From Candidatus Bathyarchaeota archaeon (GTDB taxonomy: Archaea > Thermoproteota > Bathyarchaeia > TCS64 > B23), in NCBI GenBank assembly GCA_029259285.1, contig JAPDJB010000123.1:1-16527 (forward strand): a stretch of 16,527 bases of DNA, written 5' to 3'. Shown here in pieces: positions 1 to 7,447 of the stretch. The position numbers were made by a program, and so were the translations under genes. Below the pieces are notes generated by a model, which saw nothing but the letters and a program-made list of their open reading frames with translations, was not told the origin of the DNA and searched no databases. Every line of letters starts with the position of its first letter. Position 1 is the stretch's first letter.

Positions 1-21
1 CACCTCTTATAGGGAGAGTGG

Positions 22-906
22 ATGAAGAAGTTCCCCAGCTACGGGGAGATCGTGGAGGCCTCCCTCGAGATATTGAAGCAATACGACACCCCCATCACCC
101 TCAGGCAGCTCTATTATCGATTGGTGTCTCGGAGGATGTTTCCAAACACCCTCAACAGCTATAAGAGGCTCAGCAGGATGATGGTGAAGGCCCGTGAGCT
201 GGGGGATATACCTCTAAACGCCATCGAGGATCGAAGCCGTAGAATTCTTGGCCGTGGAGACGTCGGCTACCACTCCGTCGAGGAGTTTCTACGTCGAAGG
301 ATCAAGGGCTTCATAGAGAGCTGGAAGGATTTCACCATGCCGATGTGGGAGGATCAGCCCTGCTACCTCCTCATCAGCCTTGAGAAGGATGCCCTAAGCA
401 GATTGGTCAGCCAGGTGGCCAATCGATATGCCGTCAGAACCTTCCCAACGAGGGGTTACCCCAGCTTCAGCTACGTCCTCAGAATGGCTCAGTATATCAG
501 GGAGCGATTGAAGGGGAAGGAGACCATCATCCTCTACCTCGGCGACTTCGACCCAAGCGGCGTAGACATCGAGAGAGATCTCGCCGAGAGGCTTCGACGA
601 TATGGGGCTGGGGACTTCACCGTCAAGCGTGTAGCCTTAACGAGGGAGCAGATCATCAAGTATCGGCTTCCACCGATGCCCGTGAAGCGGAGCGACGCTA
701 GGGCGCCCAGGTTCGTCGCCGCCTACGGCGATGAGGCCGTCGAGCTGGACGCCCTAGACCCAAACGAGTTGAAGCGCATCATAGCCGAGGCAATAGAGAG
801 CCACATCGACATGGAGCTGTGGAGAAAACGGGAGAGGGAGATCGAGGAGCTTCGAGAGTGGCTGAGGGAGAGGCTCCGGAGCATAGAGGATGTGATACTC
901 GATTAG
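22..906 (+). CDS. Stand-alone Spo11/topoisomerase VI subunit A-like protein (Topo mini-A-like)
   Basis: The 294-residue protein has the two-part architecture of topoisomerase VI A/Spo11. An N-terminal winged helix carries the R-x-x-Y-Y motif (R28, Y31, Y32 in TLRQLYYRLV), where the second Tyr is the expected DNA-cleaving residue. A Toprim domain follows, with Glu in LEKDAL (E121) and the DxD pair in GDFDPSG (D175, D177). All residues needed for metal-dependent DNA cleavage are therefore present. It is shorter than ordinary TopVIA (about 350-390 residues) and no B subunit (GHKL ATPase) gene is adjacent, which fits the stand-alone 'mini-A' proteins known from archaea and mobile elements. The C-terminal tail (about 262-294) is highly charged and probably helical. 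The ATG follows GGGAGAG closely. Its stop overlaps the ndk stop on the other strand by 4 bases. Family assignment is strong; whether it nicks, cleaves or recombines DNA in vivo is unknown. Confidence 0.85.
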   Translation: MKKFPSYGEIVEASLEILKQYDTPITLRQLYYRLVSRRMFPNTLNSYKRLSRMMVKARELGDIPLNAIEDRSRRILGRGDVGYHSVEEFLRRRIKGFIESWKDFTMPMWEDQPCYLLISLEKDALSRLVSQVANRYAVRTFPTRGYPSFSYVLRMAQYIRERLKGKETIILYLGDFDPSGVDIERDLAERLRRYGAGDFTVKRVALTREQIIKYRLPPMPVKRSDARAPRFVAAYGDEAVELDALDPNELKRIIAEAIESHIDMELWRKREREIEELREWLRERLRSIEDVILD

Positions 907-1412
907 GGGTCTTCTGGGAACCAGAGTTTAAGCTCCCTCTCAGCCTCCTCCCTACTGCCCGAGGCGTGGACGAGGTTCTCGCAGGCCCTCTCCTCCCTGT
1001 TGCTCCTCTCTATGGAGTCTATGCCGAAATCGCCTCGGATGGTTCCCCTCTCAGCCCTCGCTGGGTCTGTGAAACCGGTGACCATCCTCGCCCTCCTGAT
1101 GGCGTCCTCGCCGCCGAGCTTCAGGGCGATGACAGGCCCCCTGGAGACATATCGTCTAAGCCACTCCAGAACCCTTCGGCCATAGGCCTCTGGATCCTCG
1201 ATCTCAGGGTTTGCCTCCTTAGCCTTTAGGCCGAGGGCGAGGGCCATGGAGTCTGGGTAATGCCTCTCGATGAGTTCTCGGCTGACGTGCTTCACATATT
1301 TGATATCTAGGATGTCGAGGCCTGCATCCTCATATCGCTGTATTATCCGTCCGACGAGGCGTCTCTCAAGGGCGTCTGGCTTCAGGAGTATGAGGGTCTC
1401 CTCGTAGGTCAA
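903..1412 (-). CDS. ndk: Nucleoside diphosphate kinase
   Basis: Transfers the gamma-phosphate between NTPs and NDPs through a phosphohistidine. From the chosen start the protein has 169 residues and shows KPDA (11-14), the TGxTDPxxAxxGTIRGDF block (about 112-129) and the NLVHAS segment containing catalytic His149. It is longer than the E. coli enzyme (about 143 residues) because of an insertion around residues 60-90. A GTG start at 1442 is possible, but the TTG at 1412 is preferred. It overlaps the L24e stop as TTGA, and GGAGG lies five bases upstream. It also places the first beta strand (TLILLKPDA) at the usual distance from the N-terminus. It is the last gene of the rpl7ae operon. Confidence 0.93.
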   Translation of the reverse strand: MTYEETLILLKPDALERRLVGRIIQRYEDAGLDILDIKYVKHVSRELIERHYPDSMALALGLKAKEANPEIEDPEAYGRRVLEWLRRYVSRGPVIALKLGGEDAIRRARMVTGFTDPARAERGTIRGDFGIDSIERSNREERACENLVHASGSREEAERELKLWFPEDP

Positions 1413-1597
1413 CCCCTCCTCCCCCGATAGAACCTCGTCCACTTCAGCTTCCTGGGATCCCTCTTCAACTCTATCATTGAGACCCTACACCTCCTGCTGC
1501 AGAACCTCAAGATCTTTCCATCCCTCCGGACGTAGATGCTTCCAGTTCCTGGGGGTATGGGTCTGCCGCAGAAGCTGCACTCATAGACCTTGGGCAT
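1409..1597 (-). CDS. rpl24e: 50S ribosomal protein L24e
   Basis: Small zinc-ribbon protein of the large ribosomal subunit, about 62 residues from the chosen ATG. The CxxC pair near the N-terminus (ECSFCG) and the CxxxC pair (RFCSRRCR) form the zinc site. The PIPPGTG and RDPRKLKWTRFYR segments are signatures of the family. GTG (1606) and ATG (1603) starts overlapping the S28e stop are also available. The ATG at 1597 is chosen because AGGTGAT, a seven-base match to the archaeal Shine-Dalgarno complement, lies four bases upstream. It sits third in rpl7ae-rps28e-rpl24e-ndk, so it is co-transcribed and probably translationally coupled. Confidence 0.95.
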   Translation of the reverse strand: MPKVYECSFCGRPIPPGTGSIYVRRDGKILRFCSRRCRVSMIELKRDPRKLKWTRFYRGRRG

Positions 1598-1602
1598 AGG
1601 CA

Positions 1603-1809
1603 TCACCTGATCTTCTTCGCCTCCCTCTCGGTCTCTCGGAGCAGGAGTATGTCGTTGAGCCTGACGGGTCCCTTGACGTTTCTGGTGATTATGCGGCCCT
1701 TATCCTTCCCCTCTAGGATGCGGACTCTCACCTGTATGATCTCACCTGTCAACCCCGTTCTGCCGAGGATCTGGATGACCACGGCTGGCGTCAGCGTCTC
1801 CTCGGACAT
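1603..1809 (-). CDS. rps28e: 30S ribosomal protein S28e
   Basis: A 68-residue OB-fold protein of the small subunit near the mRNA exit/E-site region. The C-terminal motif DILLLRETEREAKK is diagnostic for S28e, and GRTGLTGEIIQVRVRILEG fits the first strands of the fold. The ATG lies one base after the L7Ae stop, with a GGAGAT sequence in the end of L7Ae serving as a likely ribosome binding site. The gene stop overlaps the region of the L24e start. Length and order match other archaea. Confidence 0.97.
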   Translation of the reverse strand: MSEETLTPAVVIQILGRTGLTGEIIQVRVRILEGKDKGRIITRNVKGPVRLNDILLLRETEREAKKIR

Positions 1810-1810
1810 C

Positions 1811-2197
1811 CTACTTCGCTATCTCCTTCAACTTAGATATAATCTCATCCACTAGACCCTTAGCCTCACCTGGATCTTCGATGCAGGCTGAGGCTGCTGA
1901 GACGACTATTCCGACGGCTTCACCGATCTTCCGCTTCTCGGGGACGTAGACGTAGGGAACCTCCCTCTCCTCGCAGAGCAGGGGGAGATGGGCGACGATC
2001 TCTGGTGGATCGACATCCTCAGCGATAACCACCAGCTTCGCATTCCCCCTCTCAACGGACTTCGTCGTCTCATTCGTCCCCTTCCTTATCCTCCCTGTCT
2101 CAGCTGCTATTTTGAGAGCCTCGTAGGCGGCTTCAGCCACCTCCCGTGGCACCTCAAACCTCACGTAGAAGGGCTTGGAAGGATCGACACTCGACAT
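1811..2197 (-). CDS. rpl7ae: 50S ribosomal protein L7Ae
   Basis: A 128-residue kink-turn RNA-binding protein. In archaea L7Ae acts in the large ribosomal subunit and also in box C/D and H/ACA RNPs and in RNase P. The core is visible as KGTNETTKSVERG, followed by AKLVVIAEDVDPPEIVAHLP (the usual RNA-contact and hydrophobic core region) and PYVYVPEKRKIGEAVG. The ATG is preceded by GGAAGGAGATGAG, a strong ribosome binding site, so this mRNA has a short leader rather than being leaderless. It is the first gene of the operon with rps28e, rpl24e and ndk. Confidence 0.97.
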   Translation of the reverse strand: MSSVDPSKPFYVRFEVPREVAEAAYEALKIAAETGRIRKGTNETTKSVERGNAKLVVIAEDVDPPEIVAHLPLLCEEREVPYVYVPEKRKIGEAVGIVVSAASACIEDPGEAKGLVDEIISKLKEIAK

Positions 2198-2240
2198 CTC
2201 ATCTCCTTCCCAGGGCGTCTAACAATTTGAGAAGCACCCT

Positions 2241-2252
2241 ATTTTAAACCTT
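2241..2252 (-). promoter_or_regulatory. TATA box of the rpl7ae-rps28e-rpl24e-ndk operon
   Basis: On the minus strand AAGGTTTAAAAT lies about 48 bases upstream of the rpl7ae ATG. A transcript starting about 26 bases downstream would have a leader of roughly 20 bases holding the AAGGAG ribosome binding site. The box lies only a few bases beyond the gltX stop, so the operon most likely has its own promoter. Confidence 0.55.
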
Positions 2253-2256
2253 ATGC

Positions 2257-3978
2257 TCACCTATGGGCGTAGTAGGCGACGAGGGGCTTCAGGCTGTCGA
2301 TTCTGGCGAAGCCGAAGCGCTCAAATTGGACTATGGAGCCTGCCTCCTCCTCTAGGCAGAGGGGTTCGACGAGGCCCTTTATCCTCGATGCGTCTGGCAT
2401 CACCACCTCGGCCTCGACGCCTAGGCCCTTCGGGAGCCAGTGTATGAAGGCCAATCCCATCCTCCTCGCCTCTAGGTGGTCTCCAGGTATCGGCTCAGCC
2501 TCCAGGTTTGGCTCCGTCTCCCTCACCTCTATGTTCATCAATCCCATCAGCCTCACCCTCTCCCCTGGTCTAAGCCTCTCAGCGTCTCTCTCAGCTATCT
2601 GGAGATCCACAGCGCCGTCTTCTGGTTCAACCCTCAGCCTCCTCACACCCCTCTCAGGGTGATCTGGGTGGAGGGGTAGCTTGGCCTCCAGGGGTTTATT
2701 CAAGCCGACGATTCTCAATGGCTTCGGGTTCTCTATGAAGAAGTATCTGTTGGCCCTCGGCTCGACTACTCTTCGGTTTAGGGCTGCTATGTTGTCCCAG
2801 CTTATCCTCGCCTCCACCCCCTTTGGGCCGATCTCGAGCATCAGCATCCTAACCGCCTCGGGCTGTATGCCCCTACGCCTGAGGGCCATGAGGGTTCCAA
2901 GCCTCGGGTCATCCCAGCCTATGTAGGTGCCGGCCTCGATTCCGGCTCTGATCTTCGATTTGCTCAGCACACCGGCCTCAAGACTTAGACGTCCAACGCT
3001 TAGAACCTCCGGATAATCCCAGCCGAGATATTTGTAGATGTATCTCTGCCTCACCGTGTTGACCTCATGCTCCTTCCCCCTTATGATATGTGAAATCCCC
3101 ATCTCATGGTCGTCTATGGCGCAGCTGAAGTTGTAGAGGGGCCAAACCCTATAGCGGGTGCCAACCCTCGGATGGGGGGCCGTCGCCACCCTCAGCGCGG
3201 GCCAATCCCTAACAGCCGGATTAGGATGCCTCAGATCGGTCTTTATACGGACTACGGCCTCCCCCTTCCGATAGAGGCCTCCCAGCATCCCCTCCCATCG
3301 GTCGATGTGAACCTGAGGCGACAGGCCTCGACAGGGGCAGGGTTCACCCCGCATATACAGCTCCTTAAATCGTTCAGGTGGACAGGTGCAGACGTAGGCC
3401 GCCCCCATCTCCAAGAGCATCCTGGCATAGCGGTAGTATAGCTCCAATCGGTCTGATTGGTAGTAGACCTCATCCGGCTCGGCTCCCAGCCATCTTAGGT
3501 CTTCCATTATGGCCTCATACATCTCAGGTATCGGAGCCTTCACATCTGGGCTTGTATCCTCGTAGCGAAGTATGAAGGTTCCATCATACATCTTTGCATA
3601 TTCATGGCAGAGGATGACGGGCCTCGCATTGCCGAGGTGCAGCGGCCCATCTGGATTGGGGGCGAAGCGGGTTCTAACATCATCGAAGCGATCCACGTTG
3701 GGGAGGGGTGGAAGCTCTCGGCGCTCCTCAGCCCTCGGCCTCTCCTCCAGGAGCTCCGGCCACCGTTCCTGAAGCATCCTCCTCTGCCTCTCCACGCTCC
3801 AATTGTTAACCTCCTCGATGATCTCCCTGACGAGGGGTAGGAGCTCCCTCGCTTTGGGTCTCAGCTCTGGATGCTCCCCTAGGAGCTTAGACATGACTGG
3901 GCCTACCCTCGCCTGACCCTCATATCTAACGGCGTTTAGAAGCGCCCACTTCAATATCTCCTCTCTAAGTCCCTCCAT
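2257..3978 (-). CDS. gltX: Glutamyl-tRNA synthetase, archaeal type
   Basis: Class I synthetase of 573 residues that charges tRNA with glutamate in the cytoplasm. The N-terminal ~95 residues are the archaeal/eukaryotic helical extension. The Rossmann catalytic core begins at RFAPNPDGPLHLGN, where HLGN (114-117) is the HIGH motif. VLSKSKI (337-343) is the KMSKS loop. A CxC...CxC cluster (C197, C199, C214, C216) could bind zinc. The C-terminal part (about 430-573) is the beta-barrel anticodon domain of the GlnRS-like archaeal family. Many archaea use this enzyme to mischarge tRNA-Gln for later amidation; whether it does so here cannot be read from the window. Length and motifs are normal. The ATG at 3978 follows a TATA-like box by about 21 bases, suggesting a leaderless message. 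Confidence 0.95.
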   Translation of the reverse strand: MEGLREEILKWALLNAVRYEGQARVGPVMSKLLGEHPELRPKARELLPLVREIIEEVNNWSVERQRRMLQERWPELLEERPRAEERRELPPLPNVDRFDDVRTRFAPNPDGPLHLGNARPVILCHEYAKMYDGTFILRYEDTSPDVKAPIPEMYEAIMEDLRWLGAEPDEVYYQSDRLELYYRYARMLLEMGAAYVCTCPPERFKELYMRGEPCPCRGLSPQVHIDRWEGMLGGLYRKGEAVVRIKTDLRHPNPAVRDWPALRVATAPHPRVGTRYRVWPLYNFSCAIDDHEMGISHIIRGKEHEVNTVRQRYIYKYLGWDYPEVLSVGRLSLEAGVLSKSKIRAGIEAGTYIGWDDPRLGTLMALRRRGIQPEAVRMLMLEIGPKGVEARISWDNIAALNRRVVEPRANRYFFIENPKPLRIVGLNKPLEAKLPLHPDHPERGVRRLRVEPEDGAVDLQIAERDAERLRPGERVRLMGLMNIEVRETEPNLEAEPIPGDHLEARRMGLAFIHWLPKGLGVEAEVVMPDASRIKGLVEPLCLEEEAGSIVQFERFGFARIDSLKPLVAYYAHR

Positions 3979-3990
3979 CGCCGTAGCCGT

Positions 3991-4004
3991 CGCATAAAAT
4001 GAAG
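3991..4004 (-). promoter_or_regulatory. TATA-like box upstream of gltX
   Basis: Minus-strand CTTCATTTTATGCG lies centred about 21 bases before the gltX ATG, with no ribosome binding site in between. It is somewhat closer to the start than the ideal spacing, so the assignment is tentative. Confidence 0.35.
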
Positions 4005-4032
4005 GCTAACCTATTATGCTTTTCCGAAGATG

Positions 4033-4042
4033 AGAAAAAGGG
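4033..4042 (-). terminator. Possible T-tract terminator after the aldehyde oxidoreductase gene
   Basis: Immediately after the TAA of the oxidoreductase gene the minus strand reads CCCTTTTTCTC. Archaeal RNA polymerases can terminate on short oligo-T runs without a hairpin. Only a five-base T run is present, so the call is weak. Confidence 0.3.
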
Positions 4043-5920
4043 TTAGTCTGGCAGCAATCCCTCCTCTGAGAGGCGTTCAGCCAGCCATTTGAGGTCTAGC
4101 TCCTCCAGCTTCTCAGCTGTGGGCCTTCCATCCCTCCAGCCCCTCACCTCATAGTAGGCGTCGAGCATCTCCCCAAGCCTGGTGACATGCCCCTTCGCAG
4201 GCCCCTCGGGCATCGGCTCCTCCAGCAGCCTCTTCGGAAGCGTATCATAGGCTCTTCCATCGCCGAAGGAGAGGATGTTGAAGCATCGTTCAGCGTTCCA
4301 GATGCGCTCCCCCACGGCGTATACCTCCTCAGGGGTGTAGTCCAAGCCCGTTATGGCTGAGAGAAGCGATGTGAAGTCTTCTAGCCAGAGGGCGAAGGTG
4401 TCGAACTTGCAGACGATGAGGCTGTCGACGACGGCGAAGACATCCTGGAACTCCTTCACCATCTTCTCCTTCCCCCTAGTCTCGAAGCGGTCTACGAGGC
4501 TTGGAACCCCCAGAACCTCCGGTGAGATCATGTAGGCTCTAAGGTGGCATCCTCCTCGGTTGCTCGTTGCGTAGGCGAGTCCATGTCCCTGGGCTCCCCT
4601 CGGGTCATAGGCTGGAAGCTCCTGCCCCCTAACAACTATAGCGGCCTCCGGCATTCCATATCGCTCTGCGAGGCTCTTAGCCCCCTCAGCTATGGCATCC
4701 CCGATCCCCGATCGATAGGCCGTCCGCCATGTCAGCTCCACGATGGCTTCGCCGCTACCCCACTCGGCCTTCAGACCCCTCAGCTCCTCCTCGGGGATTT
4801 TACCCTTCTCCGCCAGTTCGAGGAGGGTTCCGATTGTGTGGCCCATGCTGATTGTGTCGAGGCCGAGCTCGTTGCAGAGATAGTTTGCCTTACAGACTGC
4901 TGCAAGGTCATCCGTCCCCGTCTGGGAGCCGAAGGCCCATAGGGTCTCATATTCGGGGCCTCCACCCTCACCTGTGAAGGGGGGCTCCTCTATGCGTGTG
5001 TATCTCGCACATCCTATCGGGCAGCCCCAGCATATCTCCTCCCTCTGCCTCTCCTTCACCAAAACCTCCTCAGCGATCCGCTCACCGCTTATCCTCTCAG
5101 CCGTCGGGAAGACTCCAGTCTGGAAGTTTCGGGTTGGGAATATGCCATGCTCATTGATTATGTTGACCAGCACCGCCGTCCCATACTTCGGCAATGCCTC
5201 AGCGGTGACGGAGGACTTCCTCACCTTCTCCATCGCCGATGCAGAGGCCTCCCTGAAGCGGTCTCGATCAGCCACCTCTGGACGCCTCTCACCCTTCACG
5301 GCGACGGCCTTCAGGAACTTCGATCCCCACACGGCGCCGTGGCCTCCCCTCCCCGCCGCCCTCGACTTATCATTCATTATAGCTGCGAACTTCACCAGGC
5401 GCTCACCTGCAGGGCCTATACATGCAACCTTTATGCCCTCATAACCCTCCTGGGATAGCTCCCCCTCGAGGGTCTCGGTTGTGCCGTGGACATCGAGGCC
5501 CCATAGGTGTCGGGCATCCCTCACCTCCACCTCCCCGTCGTGAACCCAGAGGTAGACGGGCTGCTCAGCCTGACCCTCGAGGATTATGGCGTCGAAGCCT
5601 GCGAACTTCAGCTCTGGGCCGAATTTACCACCGCTGTGGGAGTCGTGTATCGTCCCCGTCAGCGGGGACTTCGTGACGGAGCACCATCTGCCGGCTGCGG
5701 GGACTCCGCCGACGCCGGTCAGAGGCCCTGTTAGTATGATCGCCTTATTCGCAGGGCTTAGAGGGTCAACCTTTGGGTCGACCTCCTTCAGCATCAGGTA
5801 GACGCCTAGACCTCTCCCGCCGATCCAGCTTCTCAGAACCTTCTCGGGGAGAGTCTCATAGGAGACGGCTCCGCTCCATAGGTCTACCCTGGCGATTCTC
5901 CCCATATATCCGCCGGACAT
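4043..5920 (-). CDS. aor: Tungsten-dependent aldehyde ferredoxin oxidoreductase
   Basis: Oxidises aldehydes to carboxylic acids with reduction of ferredoxin, using a bis-tungstopterin and a [4Fe-4S] cluster. The 625-residue protein closely follows the Pyrococcus furiosus AOR pattern from end to end, as remembered and without an alignment. It has an N-terminal GRIARVDL and a GRGLGVYLMLKEVDP strand region, then GPLTG and KSPLTGTI. The cluster cysteines are C297, C300 and C304 (CWGCPIGC) and C504 (IVCKF). Pterin-binding segments are NELGLDTIS (350-358) and DPRGAQGHGLAYATSNRGG (439-457), with the proton-shuttle candidates Glu323 and His446. The 5' end matches family starts, so the ATG at 5920 is kept. 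It is divergent from a radical SAM gene that probably serves it. Substrate preference among AOR, formaldehyde or glyceraldehyde-3-phosphate types is not proven, but resemblance is greatest to AOR itself. Confidence 0.92.
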   Translation of the reverse strand: MSGGYMGRIARVDLWSGAVSYETLPEKVLRSWIGGRGLGVYLMLKEVDPKVDPLSPANKAIILTGPLTGVGGVPAAGRWCSVTKSPLTGTIHDSHSGGKFGPELKFAGFDAIILEGQAEQPVYLWVHDGEVEVRDARHLWGLDVHGTTETLEGELSQEGYEGIKVACIGPAGERLVKFAAIMNDKSRAAGRGGHGAVWGSKFLKAVAVKGERRPEVADRDRFREASASAMEKVRKSSVTAEALPKYGTAVLVNIINEHGIFPTRNFQTGVFPTAERISGERIAEEVLVKERQREEICWGCPIGCARYTRIEEPPFTGEGGGPEYETLWAFGSQTGTDDLAAVCKANYLCNELGLDTISMGHTIGTLLELAEKGKIPEEELRGLKAEWGSGEAIVELTWRTAYRSGIGDAIAEGAKSLAERYGMPEAAIVVRGQELPAYDPRGAQGHGLAYATSNRGGCHLRAYMISPEVLGVPSLVDRFETRGKEKMVKEFQDVFAVVDSLIVCKFDTFALWLEDFTSLLSAITGLDYTPEEVYAVGERIWNAERCFNILSFGDGRAYDTLPKRLLEEPMPEGPAKGHVTRLGEMLDAYYEVRGWRDGRPTAEKLEELDLKWLAERLSEEGLLPD

Positions 5921-5948
5921 CTCCGTAATAGGTTTGGAGGTTCATTAG

Positions 5949-5962
5949 AAAAGCTTTATCAT
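5949..5962. promoter_or_regulatory. Shared divergent TATA element between aor and the radical SAM gene
   Basis: AAAAGCTTTATCAT contains the palindrome AAGCTT and reads as an A/T-rich TATA-like box on both strands. It is centred about 35 bases before the aor ATG and about 17 or 29 bases before the two candidate radical SAM starts. The whole intergenic space is only 52 bases, so both genes must be driven from it. Confidence 0.45.
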
Positions 5963-5972
5963 CAAGTGAACG

Positions 5973-7088
5973 ATGCTTAAGGCGATGGAAGATAAGCCCA
6001 TAACCCTCGGCGAGTGGAGGATCAACGTCGATCCGGATTCGAGGCCGAGGGTCATGATGCTTGAGCTGACCACGAGATGCAACGCCAGATGTCGACACTG
6101 CTTTAGGTTCAGTGTTCCAGGCGCCCTCAAGCTCGGAGACATGAGCTCCAACACCATTAAACGGGTGTTGGGGGAGGCCTCAAGGCTCGGTGTCAGACGC
6201 TTAGTTCTCTCGGGGTGGGGTGAGCCGACGGTTCACCCAGGGATTTTAGACATCATCGAGGAGGCGAAGTCAAATGGATTGGAGGTGGCCCTAAACACAA
6301 ATGGTTTGAGGCTGGGGGAGATGGCTGAGGAGCTATGCACCCTCGGCTTAGATGAGTTGATCGTCAGCCTTGAGGCAGCCGATCCAGAGCTATATGGAGC
6401 TCTGAGGTTTAGGGGAGGCCTTGAATCGGTCACCGACGGCCTCATGGCCTTGAGGGAGGTGAAGGATAGACTCCACAGTCCAAGGCCCCTCGTAGCGTTG
6501 CATGTCACCCTCAGCTCCCTCAACTATGGGGAGCTTCCAGACCTCATGGAGTATGCCTCAAAGGTTGGGGCTTCGAGGATCGTTGTCAGCAACTACATCC
6601 CGACGGGAACTGAGGGGGAGCACCTCACCCTAATAGGGCGGGGAGACCGGGAGGGGATAATGCTGAGGCTCGGCGTCCTCGCCTTCAAGCATAGCATAGA
6701 TGTCGTAAAACCCCAATTCGAGCCTAAGGCGACGAGGAGATGCCCCTTCATAGAGTCCCAGGGCCTCTACATCCGATGGGACGGCTCAGTGGCCCCATGC
6801 ATAAACTACGCCCACATCTGGACCCCAACCCTCGACGGGATAAGGAGAACGATAAAGCCCATAACCTTCGGAGACCTTAGACATCAAAGCCTCAGCGAAA
6901 TATGGCTCAGCGATGAATACCTCAGGTTCAGGCTGACCATTAAGACCGGCTCACTCCCAAGCTGCCTCGACTGCGACCTCAGACCCTACTGCACATATAC
7001 ATTGACGAATGAGGCTGACTGCTGGGGGAACACGCCGACATGCGCCCACTGCCCCTACATCCACAGCCTCGCCTACTGCCCCATCTAA
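5973..7088 (+). CDS. Radical SAM/SPASM protein, probable tungsten-oxidoreductase cofactor maturase (Cmo-like)
   Basis: The 371-residue protein has the radical SAM CxxxCxxC motif (C36, C40, C43 in TRCNARCRHC), followed by a GWGEPTVHP segment and the usual barrel. The last ~130 residues form a Cys-rich SPASM-type domain: CPF, APCINY, SCLDCDLRPYC, then CWGN, CAHC and a terminal CPI, enough for auxiliary iron-sulfur clusters. Radical SAM/SPASM proteins next to aor genes are known as cofactor-modifying proteins (cmo in Pyrococcus) or tungsten-oxidoreductase maturases. The divergent aor neighbour and the MoaD-like gene just downstream support this role. An internal ATG at 5985 would lie about 29 bases from the TATA-like box and could be the true, leaderless start. 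The exact chemistry of this family is not established. Confidence 0.8.
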   Translation: MLKAMEDKPITLGEWRINVDPDSRPRVMMLELTTRCNARCRHCFRFSVPGALKLGDMSSNTIKRVLGEASRLGVRRLVLSGWGEPTVHPGILDIIEEAKSNGLEVALNTNGLRLGEMAEELCTLGLDELIVSLEAADPELYGALRFRGGLESVTDGLMALREVKDRLHSPRPLVALHVTLSSLNYGELPDLMEYASKVGASRIVVSNYIPTGTEGEHLTLIGRGDREGIMLRLGVLAFKHSIDVVKPQFEPKATRRCPFIESQGLYIRWDGSVAPCINYAHIWTPTLDGIRRTIKPITFGDLRHQSLSEIWLSDEYLRFRLTIKTGSLPSCLDCDLRPYCTYTLTNEADCWGNTPTCAHCPYIHSLAYCPI

Positions 7089-7120
7089 GAGGATAAACGA
7101 GACTGACAGTGGCCGTCAGA

Positions 7121-7390
7121 TCAGCCTCCACCGGCTGGTGGAAAGACGACGATTCTGCTTCCATCCCTCACCTCGGCTTCTAAGCCTCCGAGAAAAACGA
7201 CGTTACGCCCATCGATAAGCACCCTATAATCGGGGTTCAGCCTCCCATCCTTGATGAGGAGCTCCCTAAGCTCAGGGATGACCTCGAGGACTTCTCTGAG
7301 CATAGCTCTCTCCCCCGATAGCCTCAGCCTCTTTGAGGGCCATCCCAGCTTCTCCCTCAGGGTGAAGTAGATGACCACCTCAACCTCCAT
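7121..7390 (-). CDS. moaD: MoaD/ThiS-family ubiquitin-like sulfur carrier
   Basis: An 89-residue beta-grasp protein ending in FPPAGGG. The C-terminal diglycine is the point of adenylation and thiocarboxylation in MoaD, ThiS and archaeal SAMP proteins. EVEVVIYFTLREKLG at the N-terminus and DGRNVVFLGGLEAEVRDGSRIVVFPP at the C-terminus fit MoaD. In molybdopterin/tungstopterin synthesis MoaD supplies the sulfur of the dithiolene. Its position beside an AOR and its putative maturase suggests a dedicated or principal carrier for tungstopterin. A protein-modifier (SAMP) function is also possible. No moaE is visible in the window. It is divergent from the DUF917 gene and convergent with the radical SAM gene, with a 32-base gap. 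Confidence 0.82.
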   Translation of the reverse strand: MEVEVVIYFTLREKLGWPSKRLRLSGERAMLREVLEVIPELRELLIKDGRLNPDYRVLIDGRNVVFLGGLEAEVRDGSRIVVFPPAGGG

Positions 7391-7418
7391 CGAATATCAG
7401 CCTTTTTGGGATGAGGAT

Positions 7419-7428
7419 AAAGGCTTAT
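7419..7428 (+). promoter_or_regulatory. TATA-like box of the DUF917 gene
   Basis: AAAGGCTTAT is centred about 24 bases upstream of the ATG at 7448. No ribosome binding site lies in between, which fits a leaderless transcript starting at or near the start codon. Confidence 0.4.
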
Positions 7429-7447
7429 CGAGTCCTCCACCATAGCT

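Noticed and set aside
819..1229. A plus-strand frame overlapping the end of the Spo11-like gene and ndk
   Set aside because: It overlaps two well-supported genes and shows no family features.
4544..5801. Several long open frames on the plus strand across the aldehyde oxidoreductase gene
   Set aside because: They have no family features and low-complexity Pro/Ser/Arg composition, and they lie opposite an unmistakable AOR; they are by-products of GC-rich codon usage.
7103..7119. Small inverted repeat CTGAC...GTCAG between the radical SAM and MoaD genes as a terminator
   Set aside because: Five-base stem, no T-tract and a convergent 32-base gap; too weak to call.
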